Shown here: positions 6,311 to 12,886 of the stretch, piece by piece
How positions within the stretch are numbered: position 1 is the first letter of the stretch
Layout of the letters: the number at the start of each line of letters is the position of its first letter
Assembly: GCA_036278875.1 (NCBI GenBank)
Contig: DASUKF010000007.1
Location: forward strand, 1 to 24,639
Origin: JANWLD01 sp036278875
GTDB taxonomy: Bacteria > Patescibacteriota > Saccharimonadia > Saccharimonadales > 2-12-FULL-41-12
DNA length: 24,639 nt
Direction: 5' to 3'
The notes under the pieces: generated by a model
The model's database searches: none
What the model saw: only the letters and a program-made list of their open reading frames with translations
Told to the model about the DNA's origin: nothing
Position numbers and translations under genes: made by a program

Positions 6311-7576
6311 CTATTTAGAGCTTGGAAGAGGAAAATTAGCGGCAAATTCCTTTATTGTTTTTCTTTGTTCCTTAAGCTTGGCTTCGTTGTCACGATTTGA
6401 AATAGCCCGGTCTATCCATTCGGCTACCTGAACCATATGGTTTTCCTGTAGTCCCCGGCTGGTCAATGCGGGCGTGCCCAGACGGATTCCGCTGGGGCTA
6501 AACGGCGGACGCGGGTCGAACGGCACAGTGTTTTTGTTCACCGTTATACCGGCCTTGCCCAAGGCGTCTTCGGCCTCTTTGCCGGTTACTTTCTTGTTGG
6601 TGAGATCAATAAGCAACAAATGGTTGTCCGTTCCGCCGGTGACCAGGTCATAGCCTCTGTCGTTCAGCTCGGCGGCGAGCTTTTTAGCGTTCTTGACTAT
6701 CTGTTTAGCATATTCTTTGAACGATGGCTGCAGTGCTTCACCCAGAGCTACGGCAATGGCGGCTGTCTGGTGATTGTGCGGGCCGCCCTGAAGACCCGGT
6801 ATTATCGCCCTGTCAATAAGCGTCGGCAGATTCTCTTTAGTCCTCTCAACTTTCTTAAGAGGAGTCGAAGGCTTGCCGTTACAGAGTATAAGAGCACCTC
6901 TGGGACCGCGCAGAGTCTTGTGGGTGGTAGTCATTATCACGTCTGCTATACCCGCCGGCGACGGATGCTCGCCGCCCACGACCAGTCCTGCTATATGCGA
7001 TATGTCGGCCAGCAACCAGGCTCCGACCTCATCGGCTATCTTTCGCAGTCTATTCCAGTCATAGACCCGCGGGTAAGCGGTAGCGCCCACGACTATCATC
7101 TTGGGCCTTTCCTCGCGAGCCTGCTTCATCATGGCGTCATAATCCAGGTAGCCGTCATGCCCGGTCTGATACTGTACGGAGTTATATATGGTGCCCGAGA
7201 AGTTTACTTTCAAGCCGTGTGTCATATGGCCGCCGAAATACAGCTTCAGACCCATAACCTTGTCGCCGGGGTTAAGCAGTGCGTAGTAAACGGCCTGGTT
7301 GGCCGGTGAACCTGAGTAGCCCTGTACATTGGCATGGTCCACGCCGAACAGTTTCTTTGCGCGGTCGCGCGCCAGATTCTCTACCTGGTCAACAACCTCG
7401 CAGCCGCCGTAATAGCGCATACCCGGGTAGCCTTCGGAATATTTATCGGTCAGCACGCTGCCCAGGGCAGCAAGCACGTCGCTGGAAGTATGATTCTCAC
7501 TGGGAATCATTTCCAGACCCTCCGACTGGCGTTTTCTCTCCGCCAATATCAACCTGGCAATCTCTTTATCTTTCAT
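6311..7576 (-). CDS. glyA: Serine hydroxymethyltransferase
   Basis: PLP enzyme that interconverts serine and glycine while loading one carbon onto THF; a side reaction makes 5-formyl-THF, the cyclo-ligase substrate encoded at 1026. In 421 residues I see MIPSENHTS (23-31), DKYSEGYPGMRYYGG (44-58), NVQGYSGSPANQAVY (83-97), DISHIAGL (191-198) and the PLP lysine in TTTHKTLRGPRG (Lys220). Full length. Some strongly conserved positions are altered (NVQPHSGSQAN is common in the family, here NVQGYSGSPAN), which suggests a divergent lineage but not inactivity. It has a leader of about 67 nt and a strong AGGAG 7 nt before the ATG, unlike the leaderless genes around it. Confidence 0.97.
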   Translation of the reverse strand: MKDKEIARLILAERKRQSEGLEMIPSENHTSSDVLAALGSVLTDKYSEGYPGMRYYGGCEVVDQVENLARDRAKKLFGVDHANVQGYSGSPANQAVYYALLNPGDKVMGLKLYFGGHMTHGLKVNFSGTIYNSVQYQTGHDGYLDYDAMMKQAREERPKMIVVGATAYPRVYDWNRLRKIADEVGAWLLADISHIAGLVVGGEHPSPAGIADVIMTTTHKTLRGPRGALILCNGKPSTPLKKVERTKENLPTLIDRAIIPGLQGGPHNHQTAAIAVALGEALQPSFKEYAKQIVKNAKKLAAELNDRGYDLVTGGTDNHLLLIDLTNKKVTGKEAEDALGKAGITVNKNTVPFDPRPPFSPSGIRLGTPALTSRGLQENHMVQVAEWIDRAISNRDNEAKLKEQRKTIKEFAANFPLPSSK

Positions 7577-7655
7577 TAATAGTCTCCTAAGCTTAAGTTA
7601 ACTTACATTTTCGCAGACGATGGTTAACTCTAGCTACAACATAATTCTGATTATA
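7577..7655 (-). promoter_or_regulatory. glyA promoter, leader and Shine-Dalgarno
   Basis: On the minus strand a TATAAT box lies at 7655-7650, followed by a leader of about 67 nt. AGGAG (complement of 7584-7588) is 7 nt from the ATG. In the leader AGTTAAC and GTTAACT can form a 7 bp stem around a 20-nt loop just before the Shine-Dalgarno. I could not match it to a THF or glycine riboswitch. Confidence 0.5.
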
Positions 7656-7739
7656 AACGGAGTTGGCCTGCCCGGCTAATATCATTGTAAATTCAACCTA
7701 TCTTTCTGAATTTTCCTGCTTTAGTTTTGATATCTTTTA

Positions 7740-7748
7740 TGATATGTT
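7740..7748 (+). promoter_or_regulatory. Extended -10 promoter of the HTH-MurA gene
   Basis: TGA-TATGTT at 7740-7748, 9 bp before the ATG at 7758. An overlapping TATGAT (7738-7743) is an alternative. No Shine-Dalgarno; leader at most a few nucleotides. Confidence 0.45.
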
Positions 7749-7757
7749 TATTGCAGT

Positions 7758-9278
7758 ATGTCTAGCACTAATGAAAAGATAGGTCAATTAATTTACCAAA
7801 TCAGGCAAGAAAGGGGCTTAACCCAGGCCGAATTTGCAAGGCGCCTGGGCACCTCGCAAAGCGCTATAAACCGCATAGAAAAAGGCCGCCAGAACCTGAG
7901 CCTGGACACATTGGGCCGTATCAGCGACGTGCTGAACAAACAGATAATCAGCCTGGGCGGCGAAGCCGTGAACCTTCGTATAGAAGGCGGCCATGAACTT
8001 TCAGGCTCCATAGAAACGCGAGTAGCCAAGAACTCCGCGGTATGCCTGCTTTTTGCTTCTCTCCTGAATAAAGGTACTACGCGTCTTAAGAAGATGCCGC
8101 GCATAGAGGAAGTCAACAGATTGATAGAAGTCCTTATAAGCATAGGAGTAAAAGTACGCTGGATGGCAGGAAATGATCTGGAAATTCGCCCGCCTGAAAA
8201 ACTGCAGCTGGAAAACATGGACAAGAGCGCAGCACGGCGTACGCGCAGCGTGATAATGATGCTTGGTCCGCTGATGCATCTTTTCAATGAGTTCGACATT
8301 CCCTACGCCGGGGGATGCAAACTCGGTAAGAGAACCGTGCAGCCGCATCTTTATGCCCTGGAAGAATTCGGCGTAAGTGTCGCGACCAAATCCGGCAATT
8401 ATCACGTGAGCGTGGACAAGAAAGAACCGGATTACGTAATCATGTATGAATCAGGCGACACCACGACCGAGAACGCCATCATGGCCGCCGCTTATCAGGA
8501 AAAGGAAGTGACTATCAAGATGGCCAGCGCAAATTATCAGGTGCAGGACTTGTGCTTTTTCCTGAAAAAACTGGGCGTCAAGGTAGAAGGCATAGGCACC
8601 AGCACGCTTAAAATCCGTGGAATCAAAGAAGCCAGGCGCAATATAACCTACTACCCTACGGAAGACCCGATAGAATCAATGACATTCATAGCCGCCGCAG
8701 TAGCTACCAACTCGAAGATTACTATCAAACGCGCGCCGATAGAATTCCTGGAGCTTGAACTGTTGAAAATCGAAAAAATGGGTCTGAATATGGACATAAG
8801 CGAATATTATAAGGCAAATAACGGGCACAGCCTGCTCGCCGATATAACCGTGTACAAACATGACGGCAAGCTAAAAGCCCTGGACGAAAAGATATACGGC
8901 CGTCCGTACCCGGGTCTTAACATAGACAACCTGCCCTACTTTGTGCCCATCGCCGCCGTAGCTAAAGGACGGACTCTTATACATGACTGGGTCTATGAGG
9001 AACGTGCGCTTTATTACACGGAAATGAGGAAATTAGGTGTGAACATAACCCTGGCCGACCCGCACAGAGCATATATAGACGGTCCGACCAAATGGCATGT
9101 AGACGACATAATCTGTCCGCCGGCACTCCGCCCCGCCGTATTACTGCTTATCGGTATGCTCGCAGCAGACGGCACTTCCATACTTAGGAATGTATATTCT
9201 ATAAACAGGGGCTATGAATATCTGGCCGAACGGCTCAACAAACTCGGGGCCAAAATTGAAATAATTCACGAGATATAG
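7758..9278 (+). CDS. murA: UDP-GlcNAc 1-carboxyvinyltransferase with N-terminal XRE HTH domain
   Basis: This 506-residue fusion has two parts. Residues 8-63 form a typical Cro/CI HTH (IRQERGLTQAEFARRLGTSQSAINRIEKGRQNL). Residues 71-506 form a full EPT/MurA domain, which transfers enolpyruvate from PEP to UDP-GlcNAc in the first committed step of peptidoglycan synthesis. Catalytic residues are kept: Lys91-Asn92 (VAKNS), Arg163 in RTRS, Cys187 (AGGCKLGKR, the fosfomycin-target Cys of E. coli MurA), Arg192, Asp390 (LNIDN), Arg416 (YEERA) and Arg458 (ALRPA). Normal MurA is about 420 residues and lacks the HTH. No stop or frameshift separates the parts. The fusion could bind DNA and autoregulate, or the HTH could be a protein-interaction module; this is inference. 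Its 3' end is 10 bp from gdhA. Confidence 0.93.
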   Translation: MSSTNEKIGQLIYQIRQERGLTQAEFARRLGTSQSAINRIEKGRQNLSLDTLGRISDVLNKQIISLGGEAVNLRIEGGHELSGSIETRVAKNSAVCLLFASLLNKGTTRLKKMPRIEEVNRLIEVLISIGVKVRWMAGNDLEIRPPEKLQLENMDKSAARRTRSVIMMLGPLMHLFNEFDIPYAGGCKLGKRTVQPHLYALEEFGVSVATKSGNYHVSVDKKEPDYVIMYESGDTTTENAIMAAAYQEKEVTIKMASANYQVQDLCFFLKKLGVKVEGIGTSTLKIRGIKEARRNITYYPTEDPIESMTFIAAAVATNSKITIKRAPIEFLELELLKIEKMGLNMDISEYYKANNGHSLLADITVYKHDGKLKALDEKIYGRPYPGLNIDNLPYFVPIAAVAKGRTLIHDWVYEERALYYTEMRKLGVNITLADPHRAYIDGPTKWHVDDIICPPALRPAVLLLIGMLAADGTSILRNVYSINRGYEYLAERLNKLGAKIEIIHEI

Positions 9279-9288
9279 CGGCTTCGCC

Positions 9289-10521
9289 TTATGAGGACAA
9301 CTTACGGCTGTCCAAGAGGCGTTTCATTGCCAGTGCCAATGCAGCTTCCTTCACCGTAATGCCGTGTTCAATTGAGTATTCATAGACTTCGCGGGTAGCT
9401 TTTATCATGTATTCGGCAAGTTCGTCATTGACCTTGCTTTCGGGCCAGGTCTCGCCTTTCTTATTTTGCAACCATTCCAGATAGCTGACTATTACCCCGC
9501 CGGCGTTGGCGATAATATCGGGTATGATTACCGTGCCTTTGGCGGTTAGAATATTGAACGCATCCTCGTCTACCGGACCGTTAGCCAGCTCCAGGAGTAT
9601 GGGCGCTTTGACTACCTCCGCATTTCCTTTGACTACGGTGTCCCCCAACGCCGCCAGCACCAGCACGTCCACAGGCAGTTCCAATATGGCGTCCCTATCC
9701 AAGAATTCTACATGCGGACTGGCAAGATCATCTATCAAGCCCCTCTTCCTGTTTTCCAAACCTTCCAGACTGATAAAGTGCTTATTCTTTTTAAAATCTT
9801 TGACTACCAGAGTACGGCGCGAGTCGGAAACAGCTACGACACGGCCCTTCAGTTCGGTTTCCGCCAGCTTGGTAAAGAACGAACCGACATTACCGACACC
9901 CTGGACGGCAAAAGTCAGTTTCTGCGGGTCCTTGCCGCTCAAACGCAGGTACTCGCCGATGGATATCATGCCGCCGCGGCCGGTAGCCGCCTCTCGCCCG
10001 AAGCTGCCGCCTTTGCCGATAGACTTGCCGGTAAAGCTGGCTCGTGTCTTGTCGCCTGTCAGCATCTCGTATTCTTCGACCATCCAGTCGATAATCTGGG
10101 AATTGGTATTCACGTCCGGTGCGGGTACATCTTTGTCAGGGCCGATATGAGGGTGAAGATGCCGCACATATGCCCGGGACAGCTCTTCAATCTCATCTTC
10201 ACTCAGGTCTCGCGGGTCTACAGCTACACCGCCTTTGCCGCCGCCGAGCGGCAAACCTACCGCCGCCGTCTTAAGGCTCATAAGTATCGAAAGAGCCCTT
10301 ACTTCGTTTAAATCAACCTCGGGATGGAAACGTATGCCGCCTTTGTAGGGGCCGCGTGAGTTATTGTGCTGTACCCGGTAAGCACGGTGTGCCTTGCCGC
10401 TTTTTAGGACTATATCAAACACATGTTCCTGGTCGATTTGGAGTATATAGTCAACCTCCTGCTTGCTCAGCCCAAGGAGTTCGCCTGCTTTTTCTATCAG
10501 TTTTTGTGCGGTTAATATCAT
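9289..10521 (-). CDS. gdhA: Glutamate dehydrogenase
   Basis: Reversible NAD(P)-linked amination of 2-oxoglutarate by ammonium. In the 410-residue product I see the substrate-binding PYKGGIRFHP, the catalytic-lysine motif LPLGGGKGG, PAPDVNT with the catalytic Asp, the Rossmann motif FAVQGVGNVGS, and IPDIIANAGGV. Length matches hexameric bacterial and archaeal GDH. Cofactor preference cannot be read reliably by eye. I chose ATG at 10521 over TTG at 10542 because a TACAAT box lies 8 bp upstream of this ATG and the TTG overlaps promoter sequence. It can supply glutamate to the aminotransferase encoded at 11747. Confidence 0.96.
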   Translation of the reverse strand: MILTAQKLIEKAGELLGLSKQEVDYILQIDQEHVFDIVLKSGKAHRAYRVQHNNSRGPYKGGIRFHPEVDLNEVRALSILMSLKTAAVGLPLGGGKGGVAVDPRDLSEDEIEELSRAYVRHLHPHIGPDKDVPAPDVNTNSQIIDWMVEEYEMLTGDKTRASFTGKSIGKGGSFGREAATGRGGMISIGEYLRLSGKDPQKLTFAVQGVGNVGSFFTKLAETELKGRVVAVSDSRRTLVVKDFKKNKHFISLEGLENRKRGLIDDLASPHVEFLDRDAILELPVDVLVLAALGDTVVKGNAEVVKAPILLELANGPVDEDAFNILTAKGTVIIPDIIANAGGVIVSYLEWLQNKKGETWPESKVNDELAEYMIKATREVYEYSIEHGITVKEAALALAMKRLLDSRKLSS

Positions 10522-10529
10522 TTGTTTCG

Positions 10530-10535
10530 ATTGTA
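10530..10535 (-). promoter_or_regulatory. gdhA -10 element
   Basis: On the minus strand TACAAT (10535-10530), 8 bp before the ATG. A weak TTCAAT -35 (10559-10554, 18 bp spacing) overlaps the -35 of the opposing tRNA-Gly promoter. Confidence 0.45.
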
Positions 10536-10554
10536 CACCCAAACACAGGACAGA

Positions 10555-10583
10555 TTGAAATATTGCTTGACCTTAAGTATAAT
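10555..10583 (+). promoter_or_regulatory. Strong promoter of the structured RNA and tRNA-Gly unit
   Basis: TTGAAA (10555-10560), exactly 17 bp, TATAAT (10578-10583), followed by TACCTCTGTTTT. From the -10 onward the sequence is identical to the tRNA-His promoter for at least 18 bp. Confidence 0.75.
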
Positions 10584-10612
10584 TACCTCTGTTTTACTGA
10601 GTTTTGCACTTA

Positions 10613-10705
10613 GGCGCAAGGTGCGATTTCTCTTTGAGGAAAGGAGCGAACCGTACAAGGAGTACGGTGAAGTGAATACCGCAGAAGAAAATCGTGCGTG
10701 GCGCC
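10613..10705 (+). ncRNA. Structured RNA element between promoter and tRNA-Gly
   Basis: A long imperfect hairpin. GGCGC (10613-10617) pairs with GCGCC (10701-10705). After a 3x3 internal loop GTGCGATTTCT (10621-10631) pairs with AGAAAATCGTGC (10686-10697) with one bulge. Inside, ACCGTAC (10650-10656) and GTACGGT (10662-10668) form a perfect 7 bp hairpin with loop AAGGA. It lies in the predicted transcript 35 nt before tRNA-Gly. It is not SRP, tmRNA or RNase P RNA by length or motif. It could be a novel small RNA, a leader controlling tRNA maturation, or a copy of a dispersed palindromic intergenic repeat. Only one copy is in this window. Confidence 0.5.
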
Positions 10706-10739
10706 AAGAAGCCGGCAGGCTGGGGCGAAGCTCAGGCAG

Positions 10740-10814
10740 GCGGGATTCGTATAGCGGTTAATATATCAGTTTTCCAAACTGAGGACGGGAGTTCGACTCT
10801 CCCATCCCGCACCA
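10740..10814 (+). tRNA. tRNA-Gly(TCC)
   Basis: Acceptor GCGGGAT/ATCCCGC, D-arm GTAT/ATAT (also seen in E. coli tRNA-Gly(TCC)), anticodon stem TCAGT/ACTGA around TTTCCAA (anticodon TCC), T-arm GGGAG-TTCGACT-CTCCC, discriminator A, encoded CCA. The next gene's ATG is only 7 nt downstream, with no terminator between. Confidence 0.95.
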
Positions 10815-10821
10815 CATCGCT

Positions 10822-11610
10822 ATGAAATATGACAAAGAGCTAGAACAGGCGTTCAAACTTGCGGATGTTGCCGATGAAATAGGTATGAAATATTACCTGT
10901 CACGGGATTTGAAGGTTAGTACCAAACCCGATGACACACCTGTTACTCAGGGTGATACCGAGATAGAGTCCGCACTTAGTAGGATAGTAACTGAAGAATT
11001 TGGTGATTCTTACGTAGGCGAAGAAGGCGCCAGGGCGGGAGACAACAAACGCCGCTGGTTAGTTGACCCGATAGATGGGACCAAGAATTTCTTGCGCGGT
11101 TTTCCTGTCTGGGGCAGCCTGATTTCGCTCAAAGACGGCGACGAAGTTATTGCCGCCGTGATTTCAGCCCCCGCTCTGGGCCGGCGCTGGTGGGCGGCCA
11201 AAGACGGCGGTGCATTCACTCGCGATGCAAACGGCAAAGAAAGGCAAATTTATGTATCCGAAGTTTCAAAATTATCCGATGCCTTTGTATTGCATGGAAC
11301 ATTTAACAGTTTAGAACAAGTCGGGCTTGACCCCGAACTGGTGTATAAGATGATTCGCTACGCTTGGAGGCACAGATCACCGGGTGATTTCTTCGGCCAC
11401 ATGCTAATAGCTGAAGGAGCCGTAGACGGTTTCGTGGATGTGCCGTCGGCCTTGTGGGATATTGAAGCATCGAGCCTGATAGTGCGTGAAGCAGGAGGTT
11501 CCATGTGGCTAAGGCCGGCTAACGAAACGGATATAAAACTGCAAAGACTGGCAATTTCTTCAAACCGGCTGCTACAGGACGAGATTTTAGACTTCTTAAA
11601 ATTAAAATAG
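10822..11610 (+). CDS. Inositol monophosphatase-family phosphatase (histidinol-phosphatase-like)
   Basis: Mg-dependent, lithium-sensitive-type phosphatase fold. In 262 residues the metal-binding motifs are complete: GEEG (66-69), WLVDPIDGT (79-87) and LWDIEASSLIVREAGG with Asp213. The segment RSPGDFFGHMLIAEGAVDGFVD resembles the HisN branch (histidinol phosphatase) more than classical IMPase, but no other his genes are in the window, so substrate is open. The start lies 7 nt after the CCA of tRNA-Gly with no Shine-Dalgarno and no separate promoter, implying co-transcription with the tRNA and release of a near-leaderless mRNA by tRNA 3' processing. Confidence 0.88.
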   Translation: MKYDKELEQAFKLADVADEIGMKYYLSRDLKVSTKPDDTPVTQGDTEIESALSRIVTEEFGDSYVGEEGARAGDNKRRWLVDPIDGTKNFLRGFPVWGSLISLKDGDEVIAAVISAPALGRRWWAAKDGGAFTRDANGKERQIYVSEVSKLSDAFVLHGTFNSLEQVGLDPELVYKMIRYAWRHRSPGDFFGHMLIAEGAVDGFVDVPSALWDIEASSLIVREAGGSMWLRPANETDIKLQRLAISSNRLLQDEILDFLKLK

Positions 11611-11621
11611 CCAATCTTCCC

Positions 11622-11630
11622 TGTTATAAT
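11622..11630 (+). promoter_or_regulatory. tRNA-Arg(TCT) promoter, extended -10
   Basis: TGT-TATAAT (11622-11630), then GAAG and TCTGGT, matching the TCTGKT position at other tRNA promoters. A weak TTAAAA -35 lies 17 bp upstream. Confidence 0.6.
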
Positions 11631-11658
11631 GAAGTCTGGTAAACCTGTGGGCTTTTTT

Positions 11659-11735
11659 GCCCCGGTAGCTCAGTGGATTAGAGCAAGACGGTTCTAACGT
11701 CAAGGTCGGGGGTTCGAGTCCCTCCCGGGGTGCCA
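11659..11735 (+). tRNA. tRNA-Arg(TCT)
   Basis: Acceptor GCCCCGG/CCGGGGT, D-arm GCTC/GAGC, anticodon stem GACG/CGTC with loop GTTCTAA (anticodon TCT), T-arm GGGGG-TTCGAGT-CCCTC, discriminator G as in E. coli argU, encoded CCA. The top anticodon-stem pair (27-43) is an A-A mismatch. The aspC ATG follows after 11 nt with no terminator. Confidence 0.93.
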
Positions 11736-11746
11736 ATATTAATGTT

Positions 11747-12886
11747 ATGAAATTATCAGAGCGACTAAATACCATTGAAGAAAGTGCCACCCTGGCGCTT
11801 AATACCAAGGCCAAGGAACTGGCGGCTGAAGGAAAGAAGATTTATAACTTCACCGCCGGCGAACCGAGTGCCAACACTCCTGAATATATAAAAGAATACC
11901 TAGCCGGCAAGCTGGACCAGAATCATTACACCCCGGTACCGGGAATACCCGAACTACGCGAAGCGATTGCTGAACATGCAAAAGAATTTTATTCTTCGGA
12001 GTGGATAAAAAATGAAAATGTCATGGTCGTCGCAGGCGGCAAACCCGGGCTCTACCTCAGTCTTTTAGCGTTAATAAATCCGGGTGATGAAGTCATTCTG
12101 CCCACCCCGGCATGGGTCAGCTATAAATACATCGTCGAACTGGCCGGAGGCACCGTGGCCGAAGCCCGGCTCACGGACAACTTCGACCTGGACATAGCGA
12201 ATATTGAAGCAGCTATTACCGATAAGACCAAAGTCGTCATCATAAACTCACCGAACAATCCGACGGGTTCTATATATTCGCCGGATTCTCTGAAAAAGTT
12301 GTCGGAGCTACTAGCAAACACTAGCGTAACCGTACTGGCGGACGATATGTATACCAAGCTGGTATACGACACAAGTTTCGAGCCGATTACTAAATACGGC
12401 TTTAAAAATCTGATAATTTCCAGCGGCTTTTCCAAGAGCCAGGTACTGACCGGCTGGCGCGTCGGCTACGTGATAGCCAAACCGGAAATAATCAAAGCGT
12501 TGACCAAAATGCAGAGCCACCTCCTTGGTAATACTTCTAACCTGAGCCAGTATGCGGCTATGGCCGGGCTTGCCCGCGGTGATAAACCGGCAGCCTACGA
12601 AGCGCTAAAAGCCAACCTGGAAATAGTCAACCGAATACTTAAAACCGTGCCCAAGATAAAATATACTCCGCCAGCCGGTGCTTTTTATGCATTTATCGAT
12701 ATACGCGGCATAAGCGGTAGCAGCATGGGCTGGTGCCAAGAACTTCTGGATAAGAAAGGCGTGGCTTTAGTCCCCGGCGAAGCTTTCTTTGCGCCGGGAT
12801 ACGTCAGGCTTTCCTTTACTACGGATGGGTCTACGCTGGAAGAAGGACTTGAAAAAATTAAAGAATTCATAGAGGAGAGCTCATGA
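11747..12886 (+). CDS. aspC: Aspartate aminotransferase, fold-type I
   Basis: PLP aminotransferase, 379 residues. Motifs seen: NFTAGEPSANTP (34-45), YTPVPGIPELREAI (61-74), NSPNNPTG (167-174), ADDMYTKLVYD (198-208) and the Schiff-base Lys230 in SGFSKSQVLTGWR. The subgroup fits class I gamma aspartate or broad-range aminotransferases. Its stop overlaps the PEP carboxylase start (ATGA), so aspartate synthesis from oxaloacetate is the best-supported role. It begins 11 nt after tRNA-Arg(TCT), has no Shine-Dalgarno, and is probably read from the tRNA promoter. Confidence 0.93.
   Translation: MKLSERLNTIEESATLALNTKAKELAAEGKKIYNFTAGEPSANTPEYIKEYLAGKLDQNHYTPVPGIPELREAIAEHAKEFYSSEWIKNENVMVVAGGKPGLYLSLLALINPGDEVILPTPAWVSYKYIVELAGGTVAEARLTDNFDLDIANIEAAITDKTKVVIINSPNNPTGSIYSPDSLKKLSELLANTSVTVLADDMYTKLVYDTSFEPITKYGFKNLIISSGFSKSQVLTGWRVGYVIAKPEIIKALTKMQSHLLGNTSNLSQYAAMAGLARGDKPAAYEALKANLEIVNRILKTVPKIKYTPPAGAFYAFIDIRGISGSSMGWCQELLDKKGVALVPGEAFFAPGYVRLSFTTDGSTLEEGLEKIKEFIEESS

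Noticed and set aside
6620..7309. Long plus-strand open frame (229 codons)
   Set aside because: Antisense to glyA, low-quality composition; glyA is a complete, motif-rich gene.
7577..7655. THF or glycine riboswitch upstream of glyA
   Set aside because: The leader is only about 67 nt and lacks the conserved core motifs of either class.
10636..10643. GAGGAAAG resembling the RNase P RNA P4 core
   Set aside because: The flanking conserved bases and the distal partner of RNase P are absent and the element is only about 93 nt.
10522..10761. Open frame of 79 codons
   Set aside because: It crosses the gdhA/tRNA-Gly promoters, the structured RNA and the tRNA-Gly start; no plausible start signal.
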